Shown: positions 7,711 through 16,431, counted from the stretch's first letter. The stretch: DNA of 64,000 nt from Hyphomicrobiales bacterium (GCA_900466005.1 UEGQ01000015.1:359737-423736), one strand, 5' to 3'. Program-made: numbers and translations. Notes: generated by a model from the sequence alone, not told the origin.

Positions 7711-8536
7711 GATCTGACGGCTGGTTGCGGTCGCTCGGCCGAAGGGGCAGTGCCTTCAGGACTTCCGCCGTCCGGGTATCGGCCGGAAAGAAGGATTCGA
7801 TCGCCAGTTCCGACAGCGTGATGTCGAGCGGTGTGCCGAATACGGTTGTCGTCGACAGGAAGGACAGCACGCCGGCCTCGGTCTCGATCTGCAACGGAAC
7901 GGCGATCTCGCCGAGGTCGTGAACCTCTTCGGCGGCCGTATGCGCCGCTGTCGCAGGCCGGGGCAGGGCCATCAGCTCGTCGAGAAGATCGCGCAGCACG
8001 GGATCACCGCTTGCGGCGATCTGCTGCTGCAGCCGTTCGAGCAGATGGTTGCGCCAGGCGGCGAAATTGACGATCCGGCGGGCGAGGCCGTCCGGATGAA
8101 GACTGAGGCGGAGCACGTTGACCGGCGGTACGAGCAGGCTCTGGTCCTCGACGCCGGCAAGCAGAGGGGTTAGGGCCGCATTGGCCGAGACGAGCGTCCA
8201 GTCGCGATCGATCGCGAGTGCCGGGAACGGTTCGTGTCCCTTGAGGATCAGATCGATCGCCTGCCGGGCGGCGACGAGCGCCGGATCGTCGAGCGATCTC
8301 TGCGCGAAGACGGGAGCGTAGCCGGCGGCGATCAGGATCGGGTTTCGCTCGCGCAGCGGCACGCCGAGCCGCTCCGTCAGGTGCAGAAGCAGGTCGCGGC
8401 TCGGTGCCGCGCGCCCGCTTTCGATGAAGCTCAGGTGTCGCTGCGAGATTTCGGCATCGAGTGCGAGGTCCAACTGGCTCAAATGGCGGCGGCGCCGCCA
8501 TTCTCGCAGGATGTCGCCGAGGCTGCGGGCGGTCAT
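7682..8536 (-). CDS. XRE-family regulator with MmyB-like ligand domain
   Basis: A 284-residue transcription factor. The N-terminal helix-turn-helix (about residues 6-60; LGDILREWRRRRHLSQLDLA, ISQRHLSFIESGR) is followed by a PAS-like MmyB ligand-binding domain with ALAIDRDWTLVSANAALTPLL. Members of this class often control a neighbouring gene. Here the start overlaps the end of the SnoaL-like gene by 4 bp (ATGA), so the two form an operon on the minus strand. Ligand and targets are unknown. Confidence 0.88.
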   Translation of the reverse strand: MTARSLGDILREWRRRRHLSQLDLALDAEISQRHLSFIESGRAAPSRDLLLHLTERLGVPLRERNPILIAAGYAPVFAQRSLDDPALVAARQAIDLILKGHEPFPALAIDRDWTLVSANAALTPLLAGVEDQSLLVPPVNVLRLSLHPDGLARRIVNFAAWRNHLLERLQQQIAASGDPVLRDLLDELMALPRPATAAHTAAEEVHDLGEIAVPLQIETEAGVLSFLSTTTVFGTPLDITLSELAIESFFPADTRTAEVLKALPLRPSDRNQPSDLRIPPRSVP

Positions 8537-8895
8537 GCGGCCGCCGGAACCTTGTCGAGGAAGCCGTGAACCTCTTTCAGTCGGCCGTCCTCGATGATCG
8601 CGAAGTCCGTTCCCTGGATCATGTCATCGTTGTCGGCAGGGCCCAGCTTCCAGGAAAAGCGCAGACGGTCGCCATAGCCGTCCGCCGAGATGAGGGCGAA
8701 GCGGAAGCCGGGAAAACGAGCCTGCACGGCACTGACCAGCCCTTCGATTTCCGCATGGCCTTCACCGGACATCAGCGGGTCGACGTAGATGGCGTCTTCG
8801 AGCCAGCTTTCCCGGATCAGTGCGCGGCGACGCGTCGGGTCGGTTTCGTTCCAGACGGTGATGTAGCGTTCGGCGATCGTGTTTGCATTGTCCAT
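8533..8895 (-). CDS. SnoaL-like / NTF2-fold protein
   Basis: A 120-residue protein of the NTF2-like superfamily (SnoaL-like polyketide-cyclase fold). Segments such as IAERYITVWNETDPTRRRAL, LEDAIYVDPLMSGEGHAEI and GTDFAIIEDGRLKEVHGFLD are typical of nuclear-transport-factor-2-like proteins that regulators of this type often accompany. The start at 8895 is preceded by GGAG at 8-nt spacing; the longer frame to 8949 lacks one. It is translationally coupled to the XRE regulator. Substrate unknown. Confidence 0.82.
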   Translation of the reverse strand: MDNANTIAERYITVWNETDPTRRRALIRESWLEDAIYVDPLMSGEGHAEIEGLVSAVQARFPGFRFALISADGYGDRLRFSWKLGPADNDDMIQGTDFAIIEDGRLKEVHGFLDKVPAAA

Positions 8896-9007
8896 GATCT
8901 TTGCTCCTTGTGACTGCCCGGTTCGTCCAGGCAGTCCGATCATCGGCAAGGAAGGTCATAGCATCAATTACTTCGCAGGTAATCGAATGACGATTGCCGT
9001 CCGAGGC

Positions 9008-9793
9008 TTACACCCCGAGCCACATCCTGACCGGATTGGTGGGATCGGCGAGCAGCTTCGTGGCAAGCGCGAGGCACGTGACGACGAGGAGCGGGCGAAT
9101 GATTTTCGCGCCGTTGCGCATGGCAAGCCGCGAGCCGGTCTGGGCGCCCAGGAACTGGCCGAGGCCCATCAGCAGCCCGATCTTCCAGAGCACGGCGCCG
9201 GTCATCAGGAAAACCAGGAAGGCGCCGACGTTGGAGCCGAGGTTGAGGAGCTTGGTGTGGGCCGTCGCCTTCAGCATGCCGAAGCCCGCGAGAGAGACGA
9301 AGGCGAGCATGAAGAAGGAACCCGTTCCCGGGCCGAAAATGCCGTCGTAGAGGCCGATCGCGGGAACGATGGTCACGCCGAAGAGCGTGTGCGAGAGGCG
9401 GCGGTGCCGGTCCTCGTCGCTGAGGTTCGGCTTGAAGGCGAAGTAGAGAGCGATCGCGACGAGCAGGAAGGGCATCAGCACCCGCAGCGCCTCGCCGGGC
9501 ACGATGGTCGCAATCATCGCGCCGACGGCGCCGCCGAGCACGGCCATTGCCGCCATCGGGCGCTGCGCCTTCAGGTCGACATGGCCCTTGCGTGCATAGG
9601 CAAGTGTGGCCGACAGGGCGCCGAATTGCGACTGCAGCTTGTTGGTGCCGAGCGTTTCGAGCGGCGGGATGCCGGCGATCAGCATGGCCGGAATGGTGAT
9701 CAGCCCGCCGCCGCCGGCGATCGAATCGACAAAGCCCGCGATGAAGGCCGCGATGAACAGGAGAACGAAGGCTTGCAGGGCGAGATCGGCCAC
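9008..9793 (-). CDS. TSUP (TauE/SafE) family permease
   Basis: A 261-residue inner-membrane protein of the TSUP/TauE-SafE family, exporters or importers of sulfite or other organosulfur anions. It has the typical two-half layout: FIAGFVDSIAGGGGLITIPA in the first half and GLYDGIFGPGTGSFFMLAF in the second, each followed by hydrophobic helices. The GTG at 9793 is chosen because it begins the first membrane helix. The open frame continues upstream to 10237 but that part is not membrane-like and overlaps the cbiX leader. The substrate cannot be read from sequence. The gene is divergent from cbiX. Confidence 0.88.
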   Translation of the reverse strand: MADLALQAFVLLFIAAFIAGFVDSIAGGGGLITIPAMLIAGIPPLETLGTNKLQSQFGALSATLAYARKGHVDLKAQRPMAAMAVLGGAVGAMIATIVPGEALRVLMPFLLVAIALYFAFKPNLSDEDRHRRLSHTLFGVTIVPAIGLYDGIFGPGTGSFFMLAFVSLAGFGMLKATAHTKLLNLGSNVGAFLVFLMTGAVLWKIGLLMGLGQFLGAQTGSRLAMRNGAKIIRPLLVVTCLALATKLLADPTNPVRMWLGV

Positions 9794-9979
9794 GAAACGA
9801 CTCTTTCGGGGGCAGGTTGAGAATGGCCGGCACTCTTGCACCACCGATCCGCGCGAAGCAACCGTCCCGCCGCCCGTCATCTGTCGCCGATCGGGGCCGT
9901 GGCGCAGACTCCACAGCTTCCGGCGCAATCCGGTTTGACCGCGACGGTGCGCTTCGGTAAACCACTCGCTAATGTGCGA

Positions 9980-10090
9980 CGGCGCCTGTTTGACAGGCTG
10001 GAAATAGTCCGGTGCGGCCGACCCAAGTCGGGGGCCAATTCCGGAGCTGTCCCGATGGCCGCAGGACCGCTTGACGGTTCTGGCGCTTCG
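9980..10090 (+). promoter_or_regulatory. Compact cobalamin-riboswitch-like leader of cbiX
   Basis: The 334 bp between the TSUP gene and cbiX hold no gene. Within them, GGCGCC and a hairpin GCCTG/CAGGC at 9984-9998 are followed by AATAG, CCGGTGCGG at 10009-10017, a hairpin CCGAC-CCAA-GTCGG at 10018-10031, then AATTCCGGAGCTGTCCCG and GGCCGCAGGACCGC. The order CCGGTG, hairpin, AATxCCGG, GCTGxCCC resembles the core of cobalamin riboswitches, and the final segment recalls GCCAGGAGACC. The usual GGGAA and the full B12 box are missing, so this may be a shortened variant, a degenerate relic or a chance resemblance. The position before a B12 gene supports a regulatory role. Confidence 0.45.
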
Positions 10091-10127
10091 TACATGTGGA
10101 AAGCAACGAAGCAGGAGGCCGGAAAGA

Positions 10128-11468
10128 ATGACGGAAAAACTCGGAATCATGGTCTGCGGACACGGTAGCCGCAACCAGAACGCCGCGCGCGAATTCGCGG
10201 TGATCGCGGAGGCCCTCAAGGCCCGCAATCCCGACATGCCGGTCGAATACGGCTATCTGGAATTCTGCAATCCGGTGATCTCCTCCGGCCTCGACAAGCT
10301 TCGGGCGCAGGGTGTCACGCGGGTACTGGCGATCCCGGGCATGCTTTTTGCCGCCGGCCACGCCAAGAACGACATCCCGTCAGTGCTCAACACCTACCAG
10401 GCGCAGAATCCGGGCATGGTCATCGAATACGGGCGCGAGCTCGGCATCGATCTCAAGATGATCCGCGCTGCCGGCGACCGCATCCAGGAGGCGATCGACA
10501 AGGCCAATGCCAAACTCGGCTTCGTCGACAAGCACGATACGCTGCTGATGGTGGTCGGCCGCGGCTCGTCCGACCCGGATGCCAATTCCAACGCCGCCAA
10601 GGTCATGCGCATGCTCTGGGAGGGCATGGGCTTCGGCTGGGGCGAGACGTGCTATTCGGGTGTCACCTTCCCGCTCGTGGAGCCGGGCCTCACCCACGCC
10701 GCCAGGCTCGGCTATAAGCGCATCGTCGTGTTTCCGTATTTCCTCTTCACCGGCGTTCTGGTGAAGCGGATCTATTCCTACACCGACGAGGTGGCGGCCC
10801 GGCATCCCGAGATCCAGTTCGTCAAGGCAAGCTACCTGAACGACCATCCGCTTGTGCTCGAAGCCTTCCAGGACCGCGTTGGCGAAGTGCTGAACGGCGC
10901 GGCGGTGATGAATTGCCAGATGTGCAAGTATCGCGAGCAGGTGCTCGGCTTCGAGGCCGATCTCGGCCAGCCGCAGGAGAGCCACCATCATCACGTCGAG
11001 GGCATCGGTGGCGGGCTCGAAAACTGTCCGTGCAAGGGCGACTGCGATGCGTCCTGCCGCGACCCGGACTTCTGCAAGGAGCACGGTTTGCCCTGGACGC
11101 CCGTTCATTCCCATGCCGAGCCGAACGACCTCGAGCCGGCCTTCGACTACGCGGCCTCGACGACGCTCGGCGGCAAGTACGGCCATCTCCTGAACGCGGC
11201 GCCGGATGCCGAACTCGACGCCGTGATGAACGCCCCGTCGAGCGGCAAGCCCCATGTCCACGAGCACGGCCCGAACTGCGGCTGCGGACATCATCACCAT
11301 GACCACGGTCACGATCATCACCACGGTCACGGCGATCACAACCACGACCATGATCATGCGCACCATCATGGCCACGGGCATGGCCATGATCACGATCACG
11401 GACATCACCACGCGCCGTATCCGCATGCGGACCATCCGCTCGGCCCCAAGTCGATGCAGAAAAGATGA
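10128..11468 (+). CDS. cbiX: CbiX-type sirohydrochlorin cobaltochelatase with Cys/His-rich C-terminus
   Basis: ATP-independent chelatase expected to insert cobalt into sirohydrochlorin at the start of the early-cobalt route. The N-terminal half has two CbiX-type repeats, with the active-site His at residue 12 (CGHGSR) and a second His in LFAAGHAKNDIP. After the catalytic part come a M-x-C-x-x-C motif (Met261, Cys263, Cys266), as in the iron-sulfur-binding long CbiX of Bacillus megaterium, then a Cys cluster CPCKGDCDASCRDPDFC from residue 300, and a C-terminal tail (about 384-438) dominated by His, Asp and Gly. The protein has 446 residues, much longer than short CbiX. AGGAGG lies 12 nt before the ATG at 10128. 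It leads the cobH-cobL-cobI-cobJ-cobM unit. Confidence 0.9.
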   Translation: MTEKLGIMVCGHGSRNQNAAREFAVIAEALKARNPDMPVEYGYLEFCNPVISSGLDKLRAQGVTRVLAIPGMLFAAGHAKNDIPSVLNTYQAQNPGMVIEYGRELGIDLKMIRAAGDRIQEAIDKANAKLGFVDKHDTLLMVVGRGSSDPDANSNAAKVMRMLWEGMGFGWGETCYSGVTFPLVEPGLTHAARLGYKRIVVFPYFLFTGVLVKRIYSYTDEVAARHPEIQFVKASYLNDHPLVLEAFQDRVGEVLNGAAVMNCQMCKYREQVLGFEADLGQPQESHHHHVEGIGGGLENCPCKGDCDASCRDPDFCKEHGLPWTPVHSHAEPNDLEPAFDYAASTTLGGKYGHLLNAAPDAELDAVMNAPSSGKPHVHEHGPNCGCGHHHHDHGHDHHHGHGDHNHDHDHAHHHGHGHGHDHDHGHHHAPYPHADHPLGPKSMQKR

Positions 11469-11501
11469 TGGCATCGTTCGACACACAGGCGTCCCGTCGC
11501 T

Positions 11502-11628
11502 GCCCCTCATCCCCCTGCCGGGACCTTCCCCCTGTTGGCACGGGGAGACGGGGGATGGAGCACGGGCGATGCCGTGGGTTCCTTCTGCCCGTTTGCGGGG
11601 AGAAGGTGGCGGCGGCCGGATGAGGGGC
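11502..11628 (+). repeat. RIME-like repeat between cbiX and cobH
   Basis: This element begins TGCCCCTCATCCCCCTGCCGG, has degraded palindromes in its left half and a CCCGTTTGCGGGGAGAAGG palindrome in its right half, and ends GCCGGATGAGGGGC. The GAGGGG at its right end is 9 nt from the TTG start of cobH. Confidence 0.8.
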
Positions 11629-11636
11629 GAACGACA

Positions 11637-12281
11637 TTGACCACCCCGCTCGACTACATTCGCGATCCCGCAGAGATCTACCGCCGGTCCTTCGAGACGA
11701 TCCGGCGCGAGGCGGATTTGTCGCGCTTTTCCAACGGCATGGAAGCGCTGGCTGTCCGGTTGATTCATGCCTGCGGGATGGTCGATCTCGCCGGAGACAT
11801 CGCCTTTTCGGAGGGCGCATTCGAGGCCGGTGCTGCGGCGCTTGCCGGCGGTGCGCCGATCCTCTGCGATGCCGAGATGGTCCGTCACGGCATCATCCGC
11901 CGGCTGCTGCCGGCCGGAAACGAGGTTATCTGCCTCATCGCCGACGAGCGCGTGCGCCCGAAGGCGGCCGAAATCGGCAACACCCGCTCGGCCGCGCAGG
12001 TCGATCTCTGGGGCGAGCGGCTCGGCGGCGCGGTGGTGGCGATCGGCAATGCCCCGACGGCGCTCTTCCGGCTCTTCGAACGGCTGGACGCCGGTGCCCC
12101 GAAGCCGGCCGTTGTCCTCGGCTTTCCGGTCGGTTTCGTCGGTGCTGCGGAGAGCAAGGAGGCGCTGATTGCCGATCCGCGCGGCGTCCCGTTCATCGCC
12201 GTCCGCGGCCGCCGTGGCGGCTCGGCCATGGCGTCGGCCGCCGTCAACGCGCTCGCCGGAGGGTTGGGCACCAATGACTAG
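11637..12281 (+). CDS. cobH: CobH/CbiC: precorrin-8X methylmutase
   Basis: Isomerase that moves the C11 methyl group to C12, giving hydrogenobyrinate or its cobalt form. The 214-residue product matches CobH throughout: [31 protein letters not shown] with the catalytic-region His, [20 protein letters not shown] and GNAPTALF. The family has no nearer start than the TTG at 11637, which has GAGGGG from the preceding repeat 9 nt upstream. The 3' end overlaps cobL by 8 bp, so translation is probably coupled. Confidence 0.92.
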   Translation: MTTPLDYIRDPAEIYRRSFETIRREADLSRFSNGMEALAVRLIHACGMVDLAGDIAFSEGAFEAGAAALAGGAPILCDAEMVRHGIIRRLLPAGNEVICLIADERVRPKAAEIGNTRSAAQVDLWGERLGGAVVAIGNAPTALFRLFERLDAGAPKPAVVLGFPVGFVGAAESKEALIADPRGVPFIAVRGRRGGSAMASAAVNALAGGLGTND

Positions 12282-13500
12282 GCGTTGGCTCACCATCATC
12301 GGCGTCGGCGACAACGGCCTTGAGAGCCTTACACCCGAGGCGCAGGCGCTGGTCTGGCAGGCCGAGACCATCGTGCTCGGCGAACGGCTCGATGGCGTTC
12401 TCGAAGGCGGTCATCTCCCGGGACTGAAGCGCATCCTCACCTGGAATGCCGGTTTCCGTGAAACCCTGTCGGAGGTGCTGAAGCTGCGCGGAACGCCGGT
12501 GACGGTGCTCGCGACCGGCGATCCCATGCATTTCGGAATCGGGGCGACGCTGCGGCGCTACGTGTCGGCGGAAGAGATGGCCGTGCTGCCGTCGCCGTCG
12601 GCCTTCTCGCTCGCCGCCGCCCGGCTCGGCTGGCCGCTGCAATCGGTGGCGCAGATCTCGCTGCACGGGCGGCCGCTTTCGCACCTCAACCGGCATCTGC
12701 TGCCGGGCGCTCGGATTCTGGCATTGACCTCGGGAGCAGAAACGGTCCGCGATGCCGCGAACCTTCTCGTCCGCCGTGGTTTCGGGGCCTCGGTGATCAC
12801 CGTGCTCGACCACATGGGTGGTCCCGAAGAGCGGATCACGGCGATGAGCGCCGAGGCTTTCGCGGCAGAAGCGCCGCCGATTTCGGAGTTCAACACGCTG
12901 GCGATCGATTGTGCGGCCGACGGACCGCTTCTCGCGCCTGTGCCGGGTCTTCCGGACGATGCCTTCGTGCATGACGGCCAGTTGACGAAACGCGAGGTGA
13001 GGGCGGCGACGCTTTCGCTGCTCGCGCCCTTTCCGAATGCGCGGCTCTGGGACGTCGGCGCCGGCTGCGGCTCGATCGCCGTCGAGTGGCTGCGCTGCGG
13101 CATGGGCACCCAGGCGGTGGCGGTTGAGGCGCGGGCAGAGCGGGTGACGATGATCCGCACCAATGCCGAGACGCTCGGTGTCCCGGATCTGCAAGTGGTC
13201 GAGATGCCGGCCCCGGAAGGGCTCGAAGGGCTCGATGCGCCGGACCGCATCTTCATCGGCGGCGGCTTGACCCATATCGGCCTCTTCGAGGAGTGCTGGG
13301 CGGCGCTGAAACCCGGCGGCCGGCTGGTCGCCAATGCGGTGACGATCGAGGGCGAGGCGAGGCTTGCGGACCTCAGAGGCCTTCACGGTGGCGAGCTCAC
13401 CCGCATTTCGGTGTCGCGCGGCGCGCCGGTTGGGCGCTATTGCGGCTGGAAGCCGCTGATGCCGGTGACCATCTGGTCGGTGACGAAAGGGGAGCAGTAG
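12274..13500 (+). CDS. cobL: CobL (CbiE-CbiT fusion): precorrin-6Y methyltransferase, decarboxylating
   Basis: Bifunctional enzyme that methylates C5 and C15 and decarboxylates the C12 acetate side chain. The N-terminal CbiE-like tetrapyrrole methylase domain spans about residues 5-200 ([16 protein letters not shown] near the start; [10 protein letters not shown]). The C-terminal CbiT-like domain spans about 235-408, with the SAM-binding motif [15 protein letters not shown]. The 408-residue length fits the family. The ATG at 12274 overlaps the end of cobH. Confidence 0.93.
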   Translation: MTRRWLTIIGVGDNGLESLTPEAQALVWQAETIVLGERLDGVLEGGHLPGLKRILTWNAGFRETLSEVLKLRGTPVTVLATGDPMHFGIGATLRRYVSAEEMAVLPSPSAFSLAAARLGWPLQSVAQISLHGRPLSHLNRHLLPGARILALTSGAETVRDAANLLVRRGFGASVITVLDHMGGPEERITAMSAEAFAAEAPPISEFNTLAIDCAADGPLLAPVPGLPDDAFVHDGQLTKREVRAATLSLLAPFPNARLWDVGAGCGSIAVEWLRCGMGTQAVAVEARAERVTMIRTNAETLGVPDLQVVEMPAPEGLEGLDAPDRIFIGGGLTHIGLFEECWAALKPGGRLVANAVTIEGEARLADLRGLHGGELTRISVSRGAPVGRYCGWKPLMPVTIWSVTKGEQ

Positions 13501-13542
13501 CATGATCTTTCTCTGCGAAAGCCGACGCGTGACCGGTCTTCC

Positions 13543-13706
13543 GGCCCCTCATCGCCCTGCCGGGACCTTCTCCCCGCAGGCGGGGAGAAGAAGGGACGAC
13601 CGGCGACCGAGGGCGATGCCAAGGGAAAGGGATGCGCGCGGCGGCGTCCCCATCGTCCTTCTCCCCGCAGAACGGGGAGAAGGTGGCGGCAGCCGTATGA
13701 GGGGCA
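13543..13706 (+). repeat. RIME-like repeat between cobL and cobI
   Basis: About 164 bp with GGCCCCTCATCGCCCTGCCGG at the left end, palindromes CCTTCTCCCCGCAGGCGGGGAG (13569-13590) and CCTTCTCCCCGCAGAACGGGG (13656-13676), and GCCGTATGAGGGGC at the right end. It is longer than its relatives owing to extra sequence between the two palindromes. The region from 13501 to 13725 holds no gene. Confidence 0.8.
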
Positions 13707-13725
13707 CATGCAACGGAGGCCAGCA

Positions 13726-14469
13726 ATGACCGGCAAGCTCTACGGCCTCGGCCTCGGCCCCGGCGATCCCGAACTCCTGACGCTGAAGGCGCATCGCATC
13801 CTGACCTCGGTCCCGGTGATCGCCTATCCGGCACCGGATACAGGGCCGAGCTTCGCCCGCCAGATCGCCGCTCCGCACCTTCCGGGAACACAGGTGGAAA
13901 TTCCGATCGTCGTGCCGATGCGCGTCGAGCGCTTCCCGGCCCAGGAGATCTACGACGAGGCGGCCGAAGCGATAGCCGGCCGTCTCGATGCCGGGCAGGA
14001 CGTCGCAGTCCTCTGCGAAGGCGATCCCTTCTTTTTCGGCTCGTTCATGTATCTCTTCGAGCGCCTTGCCGGCCGCTTCCCGACCGAGATCGTACCGGGC
14101 GTCTCCTCGATGATGGCGGCGGCGGCGGCGCTCGGCCGGCCGCTCGCCGCGCGAAACGACGTGCTGAGCGTCGTTCCGGGTCCGCTCGACGACGATACCA
14201 TACGTGCCCGGATCGAGGCGGCGGGTGCCGTCGCGATCATCAAGGTCGGCCGGCACTTTTCCCGCGTCCGGGCGCTGATCCGCGCGATGGGGCTCGAAGC
14301 CGCCGCCGGTTACGTCGAGCGCGTGAGCCTTGCCGAGGAGCGTGTCCTGCCGCTCTCTCAAGTCGGCGGTGACGTCGCCCCCTATTTTTCGATGATCCTG
14401 ATCTACAAGGGCGGGGAGGGCTGGAATGCCGGACTCTCGCCGCGGACCTCAAACGGAATGCCCTCATGA
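13726..14469 (+). CDS. cobI: CobI/CbiL: precorrin-2 C20-methyltransferase
   Basis: SAM-dependent methylation of precorrin-2, or cobalt-factor II, at C20. The 247-residue product has the tetrapyrrole methylase signature GLGLGPGDPELLTLKA at the N-terminus and CEGDPFFFGSFMYL and VPGVSSMMAAAA in the middle, all typical of CobI/CbiL. The ATG at 13726 has GGAGG upstream. The last codons overlap the start of the CbiG/CobJ fusion gene by 4 bp. Sequence alone does not show whether the metal-free or the cobalt form is used. Confidence 0.93.
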   Translation: MTGKLYGLGLGPGDPELLTLKAHRILTSVPVIAYPAPDTGPSFARQIAAPHLPGTQVEIPIVVPMRVERFPAQEIYDEAAEAIAGRLDAGQDVAVLCEGDPFFFGSFMYLFERLAGRFPTEIVPGVSSMMAAAAALGRPLAARNDVLSVVPGPLDDDTIRARIEAAGAVAIIKVGRHFSRVRALIRAMGLEAAAGYVERVSLAEERVLPLSQVGGDVAPYFSMILIYKGGEGWNAGLSPRTSNGMPS

Positions 14470-16427
14470 GCGAACTGAACAAACCGGCCGTCGTCATCCT
14501 GTCGGACAAGGCCCTCGATCTCGGCCGGCACATCGCGCTTGCAATCGGGGGCGAGCTGCACGGCGCCCGCGCGCGCGTCGCATCCGCCGATCGCCTGTTC
14601 GATGATGTGAAGGCGCATCTGGCTTGGCTCTTCGCCGAAGGCCGGCCGATCGTCGCGGTCATGGCCTCGGGCGCAGTCATCCGTCTCCTTGCGCCGCTTC
14701 TCGCCGACAAGCAGGCCGAGCCGCCGGTGCTCTGCGTCTCCGAGGATGGTGCCTCGGTCGTGCCGCTCCTCGGCGGCCATCACGGCGCCAACGATCTCGC
14801 GCGGACGATTGCCGCCGCGCTCGACGTCCATGCGGCCGTGACCACTGCCGGCGACCTCCGGTTCGGTGTGGCGCTCGACGATCCGCCGGCAGGCTATGTC
14901 CTCGCCAATCCGGAGAACGCCAAGGTGGTGATGGCCGAGCTGGTCGCCGGGGCGAAGGCGCGGCTCGTTATCTCCTCTTCCCCGCGGGGAGAGGGTGGCA
15001 CGATAGCGCCGGGTGAGGGGGTGGCACTCGACAAGGCCGGCCCTTCGGCCCCCTCATCCGGTCCTTCGGACCACCTTCTCCCCGCCGGGGCGAAGGGAAG
15101 CCCGCCGCTGGCCGCGTGGCTTCTCTCCTCGCGCATCCCCTTCGCCTATGATGGGTCCGTGACGTTGACCGTCACCGACCGTCCCAAGACTGCAGGCCCG
15201 CTGGAACTCGTCTACCATCCGAAGACACTGGTGCTCGGCATCGGCTGCGAGCGGCATGCCTCCACCGACGAGGCGATCGCGCTCGCCGAAAAGGCCCTTG
15301 CAGACGGCGAACTGGCGCGGGAGAGCCTCGCAGCCGTCGTCTCGGTCGACGTCAAGGCGGACGAGGCGGCGGTGCATGCCGTCGCAGCACATTTCAAGGT
15401 GCCGGCCCGCTTCTTCGATGCCGCGACGCTGGAGGCGGAAACGCCGCGGCTCAAGAACCCGTCCGATATCGTCTTCGCCGAGGTCGGCTGCCACGGTGTC
15501 GCCGAGGGTGCCGCGCTCGCGGCCGTCGGGCCGACCGGGGAACTCGTCGTCGAAAAGATCAAGTCGAAGGGTGCGACGGCGGCGATTGCCCGCGCACCGG
15601 TGATCGTCGATCCGGAAACCGTCGGCCGGGCACGCGGAAAGCTGTTTGTCGTCGGCATCGGCCCCGGTGCCGACCAGTGGCGCTCGCCCGAGGTCTCGGC
15701 GATGGTTTCCGCCTCGACCGATCTCGTCGGCTATTCGCTCTATCTCGACCTGCTCGGGCCGCTCGCCGAGGGCAAGGCACGCCATGATTTCGACCTCGGC
15801 AAGGAAGAGGCGCGCGTCGTGCGGGCCATGGAGCTTGCCGGCGAGGGGCGGACGGTGGCGCTGGTCTGCTCGGGGGATGCCGGCATCTACGCCATGGCGA
15901 CGCTGGTCTTCGAACTCTTCGACAAGGGCGGCATCTCGGACGGCGCACGCCGCATCGAAGTCCAGGTCTCGCCCGGCATTTCGGCGCTGCAGGCGGCCGC
16001 CGCACGCATCGGGGCGCCGCTCGGACACGATTTCTGCACCATCTCGCTCTCCGACCTCCTGACGCCGTGGGAGCATATCCAGCGGCGCGTGACGGCGGCG
16101 GGCGAGGGCGATTTCGTCATCGCCTTCTACAATCCGGTGTCGATGAAGCGTCGCACGCAGCTTGCCTGGGCGCGCGAAAAACTGCTGGAATACCGTCCGG
16201 CCGACACACCGGTGATCCTCGCCACCAATCTCGGCCGCCCCGGCGAACATGTCCGCACTGTGCCGCTCGGAACGCTGAACATCGACGATGTCGACATGTT
16301 GACCGTCGTCGTGGTCGGCTCGTCCGAGAGCCGTACGGTCACGACCGGCGACGGCAGGACCTGGGTCTACACGCCGCGCGGCTATTCCGGGAAGGCGGAC
16401 ACGGGGATGATGAAAGCCGGTGCCTGA
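14466..16427 (+). CDS. cobJ: CbiG-CobJ fusion: cobalt-precorrin-5A hydrolase / precorrin-3B C17-methyltransferase
   Basis: A 653-residue fusion. Residues 1 to about 380 are CbiG-like: the N-terminal part has VVILSDKALDLGRHIA, MASGAVIRLLAPLL and GGHHGANDLAR, and the C-terminal CbiG/CobE part has LGIGCERHASTDEAI. From about residue 390 the CobJ/CbiH methyltransferase follows (KLFVVGIGPGADQWRSPE, CSGDAGIYAMA, ATNLGRPGEHV). CbiG opens the ring-A delta-lactone in the early-cobalt route; CobJ methylates C17 and contracts the ring. About residues 168-214 are a low-complexity insert from a palindromic repeat that keeps the frame. The ATG overlaps cobI. Confidence 0.9.
   Translation: MSELNKPAVVILSDKALDLGRHIALAIGGELHGARARVASADRLFDDVKAHLAWLFAEGRPIVAVMASGAVIRLLAPLLADKQAEPPVLCVSEDGASVVPLLGGHHGANDLARTIAAALDVHAAVTTAGDLRFGVALDDPPAGYVLANPENAKVVMAELVAGAKARLVISSSPRGEGGTIAPGEGVALDKAGPSAPSSGPSDHLLPAGAKGSPPLAAWLLSSRIPFAYDGSVTLTVTDRPKTAGPLELVYHPKTLVLGIGCERHASTDEAIALAEKALADGELARESLAAVVSVDVKADEAAVHAVAAHFKVPARFFDAATLEAETPRLKNPSDIVFAEVGCHGVAEGAALAAVGPTGELVVEKIKSKGATAAIARAPVIVDPETVGRARGKLFVVGIGPGADQWRSPEVSAMVSASTDLVGYSLYLDLLGPLAEGKARHDFDLGKEEARVVRAMELAGEGRTVALVCSGDAGIYAMATLVFELFDKGGISDGARRIEVQVSPGISALQAAAARIGAPLGHDFCTISLSDLLTPWEHIQRRVTAAGEGDFVIAFYNPVSMKRRTQLAWAREKLLEYRPADTPVILATNLGRPGEHVRTVPLGTLNIDDVDMLTVVVVGSSESRTVTTGDGRTWVYTPRGYSGKADTGMMKAGA
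14968..15105 (+). repeat. Palindromic repeat inserted in frame in the CbiG domain
   Basis: Repeat-like sequence inside the fusion gene. CTCCTCTTCCCCGCGGGGAG is at the left, GGCCGGCCCTTCGGCCCCCTC and CCGGTCCTTCGGACC are in the middle, and CACCTTCTCCCCGCCGGGGCG is at the right. It encodes a Ser/Pro/Gly-rich peptide between VAGAKARLVI and LAAWLLSSRIPFAYDG, which normally lie close together in CbiG. The element is more degraded than the intergenic copies, but the coding frame is intact. Confidence 0.7.
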
Positions 16428-16431
16428 GCAT

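Noticed and set aside
9794..10237. N-terminal extension of the TSUP permease
   Set aside because: The extension is not membrane-like, overlaps the cbiX leader and start, and the family begins at the GTG at 9793.
10380..12371. Open frame of 663 codons on the minus strand across cbiX and cobH
   Set aside because: Runs opposite two certain genes; its Met/Val repeats are the complement of the His-rich cbiX tail.
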